From assembly GCA_009363875.1 (NCBI GenBank), contig CM018696.1:22209475-22273474 (forward strand): a DNA stretch of 64,000 bases, given 5' to 3'. Below the pieces are notes generated by a model. That model was not told the DNA's origin, made no database searches, and worked only from the letters and a program-made list of their open reading frames with translations. Position 1 is the stretch's first letter; every line of letters starts with the position of its first letter. Positions 47,643 through 58,333 of the stretch are shown one piece after another. The translations under genes and the position numbers were made by a program. This DNA comes from Mikania micrantha. Its lineage: Eukaryota > Streptophyta > Magnoliopsida > Asterales > Asteraceae.

Positions 47643-47764
47643 GGCCATGTGTAATGGTAAAGACCACATCACTCCACGTAGACGTCACATAAACAATTAT
47701 TCATATCACCCACTCTTCACATACATGCTCCGCACGCCCCAGTCACTTGCCACTACACATGGCC
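47643..47764. mobile_element. Tourist-like MITE (122 bp)
   Basis: Terminal inverted repeats GGCCATGTGTAATGGTAA and, from the other strand, GGCCATGTGTAGTGGCAA. Flanked by TTA on the left (47640-47642) and CTA on the right (47765-47767), a one-base variant of the TTA duplication of PIF/Harbinger MITEs. Confidence 0.75.
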
Positions 47765-47888
47765 CTACACTTGTTAATTTTTTGGTGCGGCTTGTGACAC
47801 CTTTGAAGGTAATTAGGTGGAGATTTAGACGCGGTTTGGAATTCAAAGCGAACTAATTTTTTGGCAAAAAAGGAGCTCATTGTCGTTT

Positions 47889-48266
47889 CCAATGTTTTCA
47901 AAATCGGGCAGATGTAGATCCAGACCGAACCAGACGTCTTACTATTTACTGGTCGGACCGGATTTAAGAAACATATAACATAATAAATATATAAAAAATT
48001 CCAAAAAAAATTTAGAATTATAAACACGTTTAAACAAACATAAATAATGTTTAAATAAACATAGTCATGTCAAAAAAATATAGGGTTTGATTTTAATATT
48101 TCATTCTTTCGATTTTAGTTAAAAAAAAAACTTGAAATCCGGTCCGAGCGGTGAACCGATTCCCGGTCCGACCGATGAATCGGCTCAACCGACCGGTTCG
48201 CTTGAGAATGATTCGTATGCGGCCCATCCCCGGTTCCCTATCCGGTCCGATTTTCAAAACTATGGT
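47889..48266. mobile_element. Small non-autonomous TIR element with CCGGTCCGA words
   Basis: The left arm CAATGTTTTCAAAATCGG and the right arm (other strand) CATAGTTTTGAAAATCGG are inverted repeats. The interior has CGGTCCGA and CCGGTT words. It resembles widespread small hAT-like elements of plants. Confidence 0.5.
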
Positions 48267-49317
48267 TTTTTCTCACCTCTTTTAAGAAATTAATAATGAG
48301 TAACAAAAGCTAGATTAACTTTGATATCAGGGAATCGAATTTATGCTATAAGTCGTTCTCTATCATCGATCAGAGTCTAGACTCTTCTGCAATATATTTT
48401 GAATTCTAATTTTAAAATCAAAAACCGAAGCTCATTATTTTTGTTTGATTCTTTTCAGTGACTTCATAATTATTTTGTTAAACAATTCAATTATGTTCAA
48501 CAATTCATGTTGGTAACCAATCTGCTTACATATTTATATACGCTTGTGTGCGTCTTTTATATATAATAAAGATTTAAATTTTGTAGCCACATGACCACTT
48601 CCAGCTCAATTATTTTGAGGGTCCTAAGCAAAATAAAAATTTAGAACCCTTAACTAAGAGTTAGTTAAAAACCCGCTTTGTGATTTAACCATCTTGATCC
48701 TCTTTGTGATTAATTAAAGATTCTAATTTACTTTTTTTTTTCCTTTCTGAATGACTGGAATCGTAATTGCGGTGTCTAATAGACATTGAAACCAACTTAA
48801 TTCTAGCTAACTATTTCTACACTTCTATAACTCTACTAAAATTCTACACTTCTACACTTCTACCAAATACCAAATTAACAAACAGAAGCCAAATTGAAAG
48901 TTTTACCAAAGTTTCAAGTAATTAGTCAATAACCAATAACCAAATGAACAAAAACAAATAAATAAATCTACCAAAGTTCCAATAAATCAATAACCAACTA
49001 AACCGGTAGTTAAAAGTTGAAACTCTGGAACTTTGTTAGCGGAAATGGAGACTCCAACTCTGTGGTAGAATGTGCCGGTTGTAGCGACGGCGGCCAAGCG
49101 AGAAGTCGGAACTCCCACTCTATGGACCGCGGCTGGAGGACAAGAGGTCATCATAACCCTATTCAGCTATCCAATCTCCAACTCTCTGCTCATTGCCTTG
49201 GACTCCAAACCCTAGAAGATGGAAAGTTGAAATTTTGTGTTTGGAAAACGGAAAACCAAAAAAGATCGTAAGATTTGTGATGATTAGAAGGCAGGGACCT
49301 TGTAGGCATATTGTGGC
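48267..49317. other. Intergenic stretch
   Basis: AT-rich up to about 49000, then a more GC-balanced part (49015-49270). That part could be a coding relic but has no recognisable motif in any frame. Confidence 0.2.
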
Positions 49318-49320
49318 TTA

Positions 49321-50036
49321 GGGTCCGTTTGGTAGGGTCTGAACCATTAAGTGCTAAATCAGTAAGATGTTTGAATGATTAAGAGCATCTGAACCATTAA
49401 GTGCTAAACCAGTTAAGACTGTTTGCTTGAGCATCTGAATGATTCAGACATAAATAAACCAAATAAATAAATAGCCCCAACTCAAATAAATAAACTAATC
49501 TCCCCCTCCCCACATGTGTTCCCAACCTCCCAGCCGCCGCTCAAATAAATAAACCAATCTCATTTTCTTCTAATTAAATCAAACAAACCTACTGATTCTT
49601 CCTCATGTTTCAAATTGAATCCGATGAATAGTAGGGACAGTTTATTTTCTTTTGATCAAGCTTCACTAAACCGCTGAGTTGATCGAGTTTGTTGGGGAGA
49701 AGGGATCGTTGTCACCTGAGAGGAGCCTTCGTCGGTTGTCGCCAGAGAGAAGCCGTCGTTGTCAGAGGTCATTGCCAGAGAGGAGCTGATGTTGTCAGAG
49801 AGGACCGGTCGCCTCTTTTCTTCCATTCAAGTTGTGTCCCGCGGATGTTGCCCAGCCCCAGCCCTAGCCTCCGTTTTCTTCTCATATAAACTCCTTCTCA
49901 AGTCTGAATAGTTCAGACCTTCATTAAGATGTTTTCACCCATTCGTATGTGTTTTTTTTCGCGAAACAAACGTTCTGAATCTGAACCATTCAGATTAAAC
50001 CTATTCAGACTTATTCAGATTCAAACAAACAGCTCC
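49321..50036. mobile_element. TTA-flanked TIR element, sister of 12891-13724
   Basis: Ends GGGTCCGTTTGGTAGGGTCT and, from the other strand, GGAGCTGTTTGTTTGAATCT, with TCTGAA-rich arms and perfect TTA flanks (49318-49320, 50037-50039). The interior differs from the sister copy: a GC-richer part at 49680-49870 with repeated GAGAGGAGC/GTTGTCAGAG words. It may be captured host sequence, but I cannot identify it. Confidence 0.7.
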
Positions 50037-50039
50037 TTA

Positions 50040-50517
50040 ATCCAAAGCCCAAAATGGGAAGACCAGACATAATAAAACACAACAGGCCAAAAAATACATA
50101 TAAATTTTTTTTAAAAACTTGGGGCCATGTATTTTTGGGGCGTCTTACTCTTGCTTGGGTTGATTAGCCTATTGGGCTCGCCCTCCACATGACATTCATT
50201 TGTACCTCCTTTGTACACGTGGCAACCATTTATTTCATCCATATACATCCCATGTAAAAAATATACGTGGGCTATACCCGTTTTGTGGTGCCGGCCTATG
50301 TACACTTATCAAACCCTAATTTCTATTCTGTCTCTTTCATTCTCTCGACTCTCGGTTCCTTCGGCCCCTCAATTTTCTTCATGATGTTTAGGTTTTCGAT
50401 CCTACCTTCGTTTTATACCTTTCTCGATTTCCCTAACACCGATTATGGTCTTCTCTAATTTATTAGGTAGAAGATCTATGTTTTCTTTAATAGCATTTAA
50501 GTAGTTTAATTTTGTGA
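50040..50517. other. Intergenic sequence, possibly a gene 5' relic
   Basis: It has ACGTG words and a pyrimidine-rich part with AAACCCTAATTTCTATTC (about 50309-50330), as in plant 5' leaders, but no reading frame of note follows. Confidence 0.2.
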
Positions 50518-51594
50518 CTAGCTTATTGACTTGTGTATTACACGGCTGATTCGCAAAATTATATTAAATAATAAGACGTAGTATTCAAGATTCAAAAATT
50601 ACAAAATGATTTTTTGAGATAATTTTTTGTTGTTTAATTTGCAGAATGAAGTTAATTGTAAAGATATAGTTAATTTGATTGAGAGTGAATAAACAAGTAG
50701 CAAATATCAAAGTAATTATTTTTGTTTAGAATTGAAATGATATAAACATAGTAACCTATTTAGAGGCTATTTGATAGTCTCTTAATGATTATTAAGGGGT
50801 TATATCATAATAAATCATAGTCACTTAATAGTTAACAGATAACTTTAAGTTTGAATGGTTAATAAGTAAATAGGTAGTTTTTAACCATTCAGGCCTAACA
50901 TTTTAATCATTAAAAGACGATGAATCATTAAGATGTAGCTTATTAATAACTTAAGTGAATATCAAACAACCACTTAGATAGATGAATGTTAGGATAAATA
51001 TAGAAAAATATTTTAAGATTTCAAAGTATAAAATAATTTCAAATGATCATTTATTTAAACGACTCAGATAAACATTAGATGAGATAAAATGAAAAACATT
51101 TAAATTTCAATAACCAAGATCACAAAAAGATACGTCAAAACTTGGTTTTTTGAATCATAATATTGGTTATCTTCAATAAATGTATGTATGATGAGGTGTT
51201 TAATTAATTAAATAATAAATTAAAAAATGAAACATAAAAAGGAGAAATTTATTTTTCGTAAATTAATATTTTGTATTGGCGAAAAAAATTTGAAGGTTAA
51301 AAAATAACACTGTCTAAAAAGAGGTAAAAGATAGAATTACAAATATGTCTTTGTAAAAAATTAGTCACAAGTGTATATATTTCGTTAAATAAAAGGATAT
51401 TGTTTAAAATTTTCAACTAAAAAGGATAATTAACATGAAATGATTTTTTTTTAAATATTGAGGATTAATATAGTGGTGGCATGTGGCATAATTTGTTATT
51501 TGTCTAATAATTTAATAACAAGTGTCATGTAGTTTAATCAGAAAATGATATGTGACAAATTGTTATTTTATTATAGTATATAGATAGATATAGA
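50518..51594 (-). mobile_element. Non-autonomous Helitron with a nested MITE
   Basis: On the minus strand it starts TCTATATCTATCTATATACT at 51594, preceded by A, and ends with hairpin GTGTAATACAC followed by AAGTCAATAAGCTAG at 50518, then T. Both host flanking bases fit the A|T rule. AT-rich and without coding. A 211-bp MITE is inserted near its 3' end. Confidence 0.7.
50763..50973. mobile_element. Tourist-like MITE (211 bp) nested in a Helitron
   Basis: Ends GAGGCTATTTGATAGTCTCT and, from the other strand, GTGGTTGTTTGATATTCACT, continuing to TTATTAATAAG. Perfect TTA duplications at 50760-50762 and 50974-50976. Confidence 0.8.
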
Positions 51595-53330
51595 TTTTTG
51601 GTCCAAATTATTCTTTTATCATGTTTTTTTAGTGGATTTGTATATTTGTTAATAACAATTCGTTTTTTTTTTTTATTTTGGTACATTTTCACAAACCGTA
51701 ATTGCAGATTCGTTGTCTAAGTGTAACGTTTCTACGTGACTTTCTTCTATGATGAAGATCTTATGTTTTCTTGGTATTTTTGTGATTTCTGGTCCATGTC
51801 GTTGTTTGTGAATCCTTTTTTTAGATTATCATGAAGTTTCAAACTACGAATACTATTTAATTTTTGAATCCAACCCCTGAATTATATTTTTTATTCTAAT
51901 TAGTCATACCTTTTATTGTATACTATTTGCACGGGCGGCCCAACCGTTTTAGTGGCCCCAGGTGGAGAAAAAAATCGAGGCCCTACTTGGATCATTATTG
52001 TTTGTATTCTCGTCTAGTCATCGAGGTTTATAGAATGTTGTTACTTAAGCATATTAAGAAACCTATTAACCTTCAGCAAGGAATAGTCAATCAGCCAATA
52101 AACCTATTAACCTTAAGCAGTGAACCGTCAAGCAGCCAAGCATGATTAAAACTCAGTCATGATTAAAAAACCTATTAACCTTAAGCAGTGCAACTCAACC
52201 AACAGATTAAGAAAGCTCTAAAAAAGCAGCCAAAAACTTTAAAACAACAACCAAATAGTGGTAAACACAAGTAGCTACTAATTACCAAATTCATGTTAAT
52301 TAAATTAACTATCTAAAGTTTTAAGATACCTGCGAAATGAAATTGGGAGAAGTGAAAAGTGAACACCGACAAGGAGATTGGGAGAATTGAATAGTGAACA
52401 CCGGCGGGAGAAAATAACACCAGCGCATCACCGGCCAACACGTCACCAAACAATTTTCAATAGTCTATTTGATTGGTATATAATAACTAAATCTAATTTC
52501 TGTTTTTTAGCAATACAATTTTCAATATTCTGTTTCACCAAACCTAATTTGTGAAATGCATGTAGAGGCAGACATGGCTACATCTTTTTTCAAGGATTTA
52601 TGTGATCTTAAACAACATCGAATGGTAACCCTTTTATCCGCAGTCGCTCAACTTTAAATTAAATTTTTTAATTTTATGAAGATTACTTTATTATTTGTTT
52701 TTTTACTTTTTTTAGCCAACAATATTGTTAAACTGATTATAATATATTTTGCAGCCCTTATCTAAACCTTTTATTAAACACATTAAAAAAAAAAACAATT
52801 TTAGATATATGGACTATTAACAATTTAAATTATTGCTGGACTCTATCAGACTGTTCAGATTATTTGTGATGATGATATATACTACCTCAATGACGGCTAG
52901 AAAATCGTGCTTGATCAACTTAGTTTATATGTTTTTAATGTTATGGTTTTTCAATATGTCGGCAATTTTACATTTATTTAAATGTTTTTTCTGTTATGAT
53001 TTTTCAATATGTTGCCAAATTAATATTATACCTTTCTTCTGTTATTTGTATCATTTAATTTGTAATGTGTATCATTTCAAGATTTTTTATTTAACCACAA
53101 CATTTTTTATGTGTATCATTGATTAATCTTTATTTATTAGATTTGTTTTAAAGTTTTAACTACATTGTTCAAATTTATAATGCATCTTTAAGTCTTTTGT
53201 GTTGTTGTAGTCTACGTACATAAGAATATATCAATATAGTGAGTTTCTCACAAATATGTTTGAAGGCGTAAGGCATGATCAGAATAATAAAGGATAATCA
53301 TACCTTAATCATCATACATCACACGCTCAT
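51595..53330. other. AT-rich intergenic sequence
   Basis: Contains a repeated AACCTATTAACCTTAAGCAG unit (about 52060-52190, three diverged copies) and otherwise no recognisable gene or element end. Confidence 0.3.
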
Positions 53331-53706
53331 AAATGCGTGTGCATACATATATATCTACATCTATATATTACAAACTCACAGATAAAGAAAATAACAAAAT
53401 AGGAGATTGTGAAAACGGTTATGGTGGGACCCAAAAGAAAATGAGAAACCATCTCACTGCACCTCAACAAACAAAGGTGAGGGACCCACCAATTGCCTAT
53501 AATAGGCAAGGGAAAAGAGAAAAACTCTCTCAGGCTCTTTCTCTGAAAACCACACACACACACACACACAAATATAGTCTTCTGAAAACCCTAACTCATC
53601 TTCCCTAAAAAAGAGTTGGTACTTTGACATTGGTGAGCTCGATCCAGGATGATGACATAGAGATTAGTTAATCGGGGAATAGTAAACTTTTATTCCAATT
53701 AAAACA
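53331..53706 (+). repeat. 5' LTR end of the Tat element
   Basis: The LTR end is placed at AATTAAAACA (53706) just before the primer-binding region. It holds CCTATAATAGGCAAGGG (about 53497) as a possible TATA area and a CA microsatellite. The LTR start was not located and may be further left. Confidence 0.5.
53550..53571 (+). repeat. (CA)n microsatellite
   Basis: About ten CA units within the LTR. Confidence 0.85.
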
Positions 53707-53713
53707 TCTTCAT

Positions 53714-53730
53714 TGGCGCCATCTGTGGGA
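53714..53730 (+). promoter_or_regulatory. Retrotransposon primer-binding site region
   Basis: TGGCGCCATCTGTGGGA, eight bases after the LTR end, matches the primer-binding region usual for Tat-lineage Ty3 elements (TTGGCGCC...CTGTGGG). Confidence 0.65.
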
Positions 53731-53750
53731 CCCGAGATTCGTGTCTTCTC

Positions 53751-56631
53751 TGTCACACCCCCAATTCTCAACTAACGGAATCACACCGTTTGGGAACGTG
53801 ACAAACCAGGATCTTAGATCATTAGACATAACGAAGACCTCTATATGAATTTCAAAACATACTTTGGTCTTTAAAACATAACATCAGAGTTTTCAAAAGT
53901 TGCGGAAGCGTTTAAAAACCAATAACAGTTGTAATATGTAAATTACAAAACAAAATCCTTAAATGTTCAAATTCAAATATCCAAAATGTTTAAAATGCAT
54001 GCGACTCTATCTCCTAGTCCATGCCAGCTTTACTGCGCGCCTTAGCGTCCTGAGAAAACATGTAAATCAAGTCAACACAAAGGTTGATGCATAACACAGG
54101 TTTTAAGTATTCACAATGTTCAAAACAGCAGTTTGAATAACAAGTTTGTAGATAACATAATCACACATGCACAGTCATGATAGCTAGTCATATAAACTAT
54201 TTACATAAGTGTTCAACACCGAAGCTGACGAATTGCCATGCTATAGCATGTTTTTGCCTTGCCACTATTGTCTAGCACAACAATAGTAAAATTGTGTTTG
54301 GTCAGTCAAACACCTGCGTAGATCCCATCTACCAGGTGAGGTTTGTCAAACCTAATAGATCTATTTCCAACTACCACGCTTTGCGTTACAGCAAACTAAA
54401 CGGTTCGAGGTGTGTAAGGACTTTCAATTGCTATGTTGTCACATAATGTAAACAGCTAACTCATGCAAGTGATATGTATCTAAAAAGAGTTTGTTGCACA
54501 TGTTTTCTCCCCCAAAACAGTTTAAAATAAGAAAGGGGCCGTGTACGCACCTTTGAGTATTGCAGAATGATCAATACGCGCGAAATCGTGTAGATAATCC
54601 TCTTACGAAGGATCTGTGTTTAAACAATAACTTAGTGTTATTCGAATAGTCGTTTTGTGTTTGAATTTACATACGTGTCAACACACGTATGTTAGAGTGT
54701 TAGAAACGTGCATACGAAAGTACATGTGCCTTTGAAATCATTTAAATAAAATCCTATTTGATTTTACTTAAATAACTTAATTATACGCGATTTCGTTTTC
54801 GATCTAAAAAGTAAGTTTTATTATTCAAATACGTTAGGAATTAAATTCGGGTTCTAACGCACTTCGAACGAGTCGAATTGGATTTAAAACAAAGAAGTTA
54901 TGGCTTAATTTCTAGAATAACCCAAAACATCAAAATGGGTGGGGGCCGGGTTCGAACTCGTGACCTCCCTCCCATGTTTCACCTTCCTTACCATCTCCTC
55001 TACTTCTCATTTAGTTAACAAAATCCATTTCAAATTGTTTTAACCTAAACCAGTCGGGTTCCCCTTTGATATTCCTTAACCGAAGCTTTCAACACCCAAT
55101 TAACCACGAATTCTAACCTGATCAAACCTAAAACCATAGGGTTTATGTTTCAACACTCAAACCGTACCTAAGTGCTATTTCAATTCCATGAATCATTAAC
55201 TCAAAGCCTTCGAATAAGATAGATAAAGTTTTTGAACATGCATATCCATCTAGACATTCAATTAAATCGAACCTGCTTATTTTAAACCGAAAAATTATAT
55301 GGTTTATATTTGATGTGATATTTAGAACTTATCAGAAATGTTTAATTTGAGTATCATACACTATTAACCCGAATTCCCCAATTTGTTTAAACTTAAGAAC
55401 CCTATAATTCGAATTCAATTACTTCGATGTTTCTAAACAAAATTGATATAGCATTCTGCTTAATCGAACCTGTCTGAAGCTATGTATACCATTTAATTTG
55501 ATTCTAATTCACATTTTCTAAAAATCCCCCAACTTCGTTCTTATTACAAGCCCTAGAATTTGAATTCAATCAATTCGATATTACTCAACAAAATTGATAC
55601 ATGGTTTAGTTTACTCAAACCCTTCTGAAACTATTGGTGGAGTTTAATTCGATTTTAAAGCTCATTTGATTAAAAACCCCCAAAACCGATTCTTAGATGA
55701 ACCCTAATTATCGTTCATGAACAATTCGATATTGGAACCCCGAATTAACATAGGGTTAAGCTTAATCGGTTGTTTTAGAAGGTATATGATCAATCACTAA
55801 CCTGTTTTGATATCGAATTGATGTAGAACGACTTTGAGCCCTAGATTCGGCAACCCTTTGATCGAAATCCTTCTTCCCGAACTACTGAAATCGAATTGTG
55901 GTATGTAAAAGGTTCTAAGTGTGCCGATATATGATTCTGGAAGTTCAATTGTGAAGAATAATGTCGAATTATATGGTTTTGATTGTGAGGACTACGGTTT
56001 CAATAACTTGAAACGGTTTTTCTTATAATCCGATGATTGATGCTCCCATAACGTCTAATACCTATTAATCATCATTAATGTGATGATTTAACTCCATAAA
56101 TTTCAGTTATAACTTGGTTTCAATGAGACATTCGAACCCAATTTGATAACTCTCACGAATTTTGACTTTTAAATGTCAAAATAGCTTATTTAACCTTTTT
56201 ATAATTCAAATTCTTGTAAACTAATTACTTTATAACAGTTTTAGATACATTTTAACCCTTATAAATTGTTCTGGATCAATAACTTAACATTTCGATTAAC
56301 AAAGTTGAGCCGAATATCCCGAATTGTCACTAATCGGGTCCTTTAACTCATTGTTGGGCTAAATTAACCCAATTGGGCTTCTCAAATACAATTGGGCCTA
56401 TCCTGAACTCATTGGGCCTATCTTAGCCTTATTGGGCCTATCTTGGGCCTACTTTGGCCTACTTGGGCCTTAATGGGCCTTCCTTGTTTTCCTTGAGCCT
56501 AAATTGATCTTATTGGGCCTACTAGCCTTTGTTGGACCTTCCTATACTTCAGTGGCCTAATTTGTCTTGTTGGGCCTGTGATCTCACTGTTTTTCAGTTA
56601 GTGAAGTTAATCCAAAAGTCGGATTGTCACA
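53751..56631 (-). mobile_element. Nested solo LTR (Ty3/Gypsy), TTCTC duplication
   Basis: 2881 bp from TGTCACACCCCC to GGATTGTCACA, flanked by TTCTC at 53746-53750 and 56632-56636. It lies between the primer-binding site and gag of the Tat element. Shared blocks with 44308-47031 (GCATGCGAC, GAGAAAACATG, GTCAACACAAAGGTTG, ACGGTTCG, GGGGCCGTG) make it a diverged relative. Its right part (56355-56576) has ten TGGGCC/TGGGCT words. Orientation is taken as minus from the relatives. Confidence 0.85.
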
Positions 56632-56658
56632 TTCTCCGTTATCATCTTGAGCAAAGCA

Positions 56659-58320
56659 TGTCAGCACTGGAAAACATTTCAAACCAACAGATCTCCTTCA
56701 CCTTTCGCAATCCTTCTCCTCGAACTACTTCATCCACTGTAATTCGCACAGGGACTACTAGACCTACCCCAGTTGCAACCATGGAGGAGGAGGAAGTGCA
56801 TAGTTCATCCTATGATCATCTAATTCCAAGGGGCACCACCGCACCAACCGGCATCGTGTCACTGGCAGTACCTTTGTCATCGAGGAAACATTGGTTAGAC
56901 CTCCTACTCCATCATTTGGTATGTCTTCATCACTTCCACCTCCATTCTATCCTTATACTCCATTAATGTCACCTTACAATCATATTCCCCCACCCATCCT
57001 TTTATTCCAGTTAGTTACCAATCAACCTCTCCCGTTGGTCTCCTCGACTCCATATGGGATTGTACCAACAGTCGCGTCTTCGCCAGCCACGGCGGTTCCT
57101 GGTTCTGCAGGAGACGTTTATGGAACAATACCATTGGCGCCTTACACTCCAAATACCCCGGTTTCACCTTATTATTCCGTCCTTTCTCCCCCTGGAGGAT
57201 CATCAGCCCATGACGCCCTCCTTGCAGGATTGAGAACACAACTGCAATTCACAAATCTAACACCACCGCCGTCTATTGAGGGATACATGGGATATGCTCC
57301 AATCCTGACAAATGCTGAGGGGGTCATGAGCATCCAAACTATGGATTAGAACGCACAGTACAAGCCTCCAGAGTTGATGGTTAAGTCCAAACTCATAGCG
57401 CCAATAGCAATGGCAACATTTGCTCGAAAGCTAAAAATGCCTTCCAATTTGGGGAAATATAATGATTTAACAGACCCGGAAGACCGCTTTAACGTTCTTG
57501 TAAGTGCGGATGGGGTCGAACAATGGTCGATGCCGGCGTGGTGTCACATGTTTGTACAGACGTTGGTTGGTGCTGCGCGAATCTGGTTTGATAGTTTGCC
57601 GCCAGGAAGTATACGAAGTTTTGAGGACTTGGCCCAAAATTTCAAACAACATTTTAGTCAGCAGCGTAGACACACACGTGTTAAAACAAAGGTTTGAAAT
57701 CTATGTTGGGGAGCGAATGAGACGGTTGAAGAATTTATCATTCGGTACAATATGGAGAGCTTGTAGATCAACAGAACTTCCGAAGCATAAAAGGTGGCGG
57801 GATTCATACATGGTGTGCGAGACAAGCATCTAATTCGAAAGTTACATGGGGTGAATGGCACTCCTGAAGACATGAGTTATTTGGTGACTATTGCCAAAGC
57901 TTATGTCTAGCAGGAGAAGTCTGTCACTGCTGACGCAGAATGGGAGAACAGGAAAAATGACAAGAAGGGAACGAACGGTCTTGCGCAATTCGTCCCGCTA
58001 GTACACAGAAGTTTCGCTGACCATGGCGGGCGCTCAACCTACCACTGCCGAGAATCAATGAGGTATGCGTTGTACACCCCGCGGGAAGTGTCTAGTGTGG
58101 CGCGGAGGTAGGAGGAAAAATTTGAAGGGTATCCCAATCTCACCAAGACACCCGGTGAGATCTGGCGGACAGAGGGCCTGAAATTGGAGCAACCTCGCCC
58201 ATTAAGGGATAACCCCGCACGAGACAAATCTAGATATTGTGAATATCACAAGGTTCATGGTCACGATACCAATGATTGTTAGCACCTAAAGAAGCAGATA
58301 GAAAAATATCATGCAGAAGG
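56659..58320 (+). pseudogene. Gag of the Tat element (broken)
   Basis: Starts MSALENISNQQISFTF at 56659, shifts frame near 56880, passes a Pro-rich region (PPPFYPYTPLMSPYNHIPPP), then the Retrotrans_gag core KLKMPSNLGKYNDLTDPEDR and MPAWCHMFVQTLVGAARIWF followed by DSLPPGSI. After a shift near 57690 come VEEFIIRYNMESL and GFIHGVRDKHLIRKLHG. The zinc-knuckle region reads CEYHKVHGHDTNDC followed by a stop at 58278. The usual Tat gag order is kept, but stops (57347, 57695, 57760 region, 57910, 58110, 58278) make it non-functional. Confidence 0.85.
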
Positions 58321-58333
58321 CGAACTAAAGCAT

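Noticed and set aside
54940..55020. GGGTTCGAACTCGTGACC resembling a tRNA B box
   Set aside because: No convincing A box at the right distance, and it lies inside a solo LTR; a nested SINE could not be supported.
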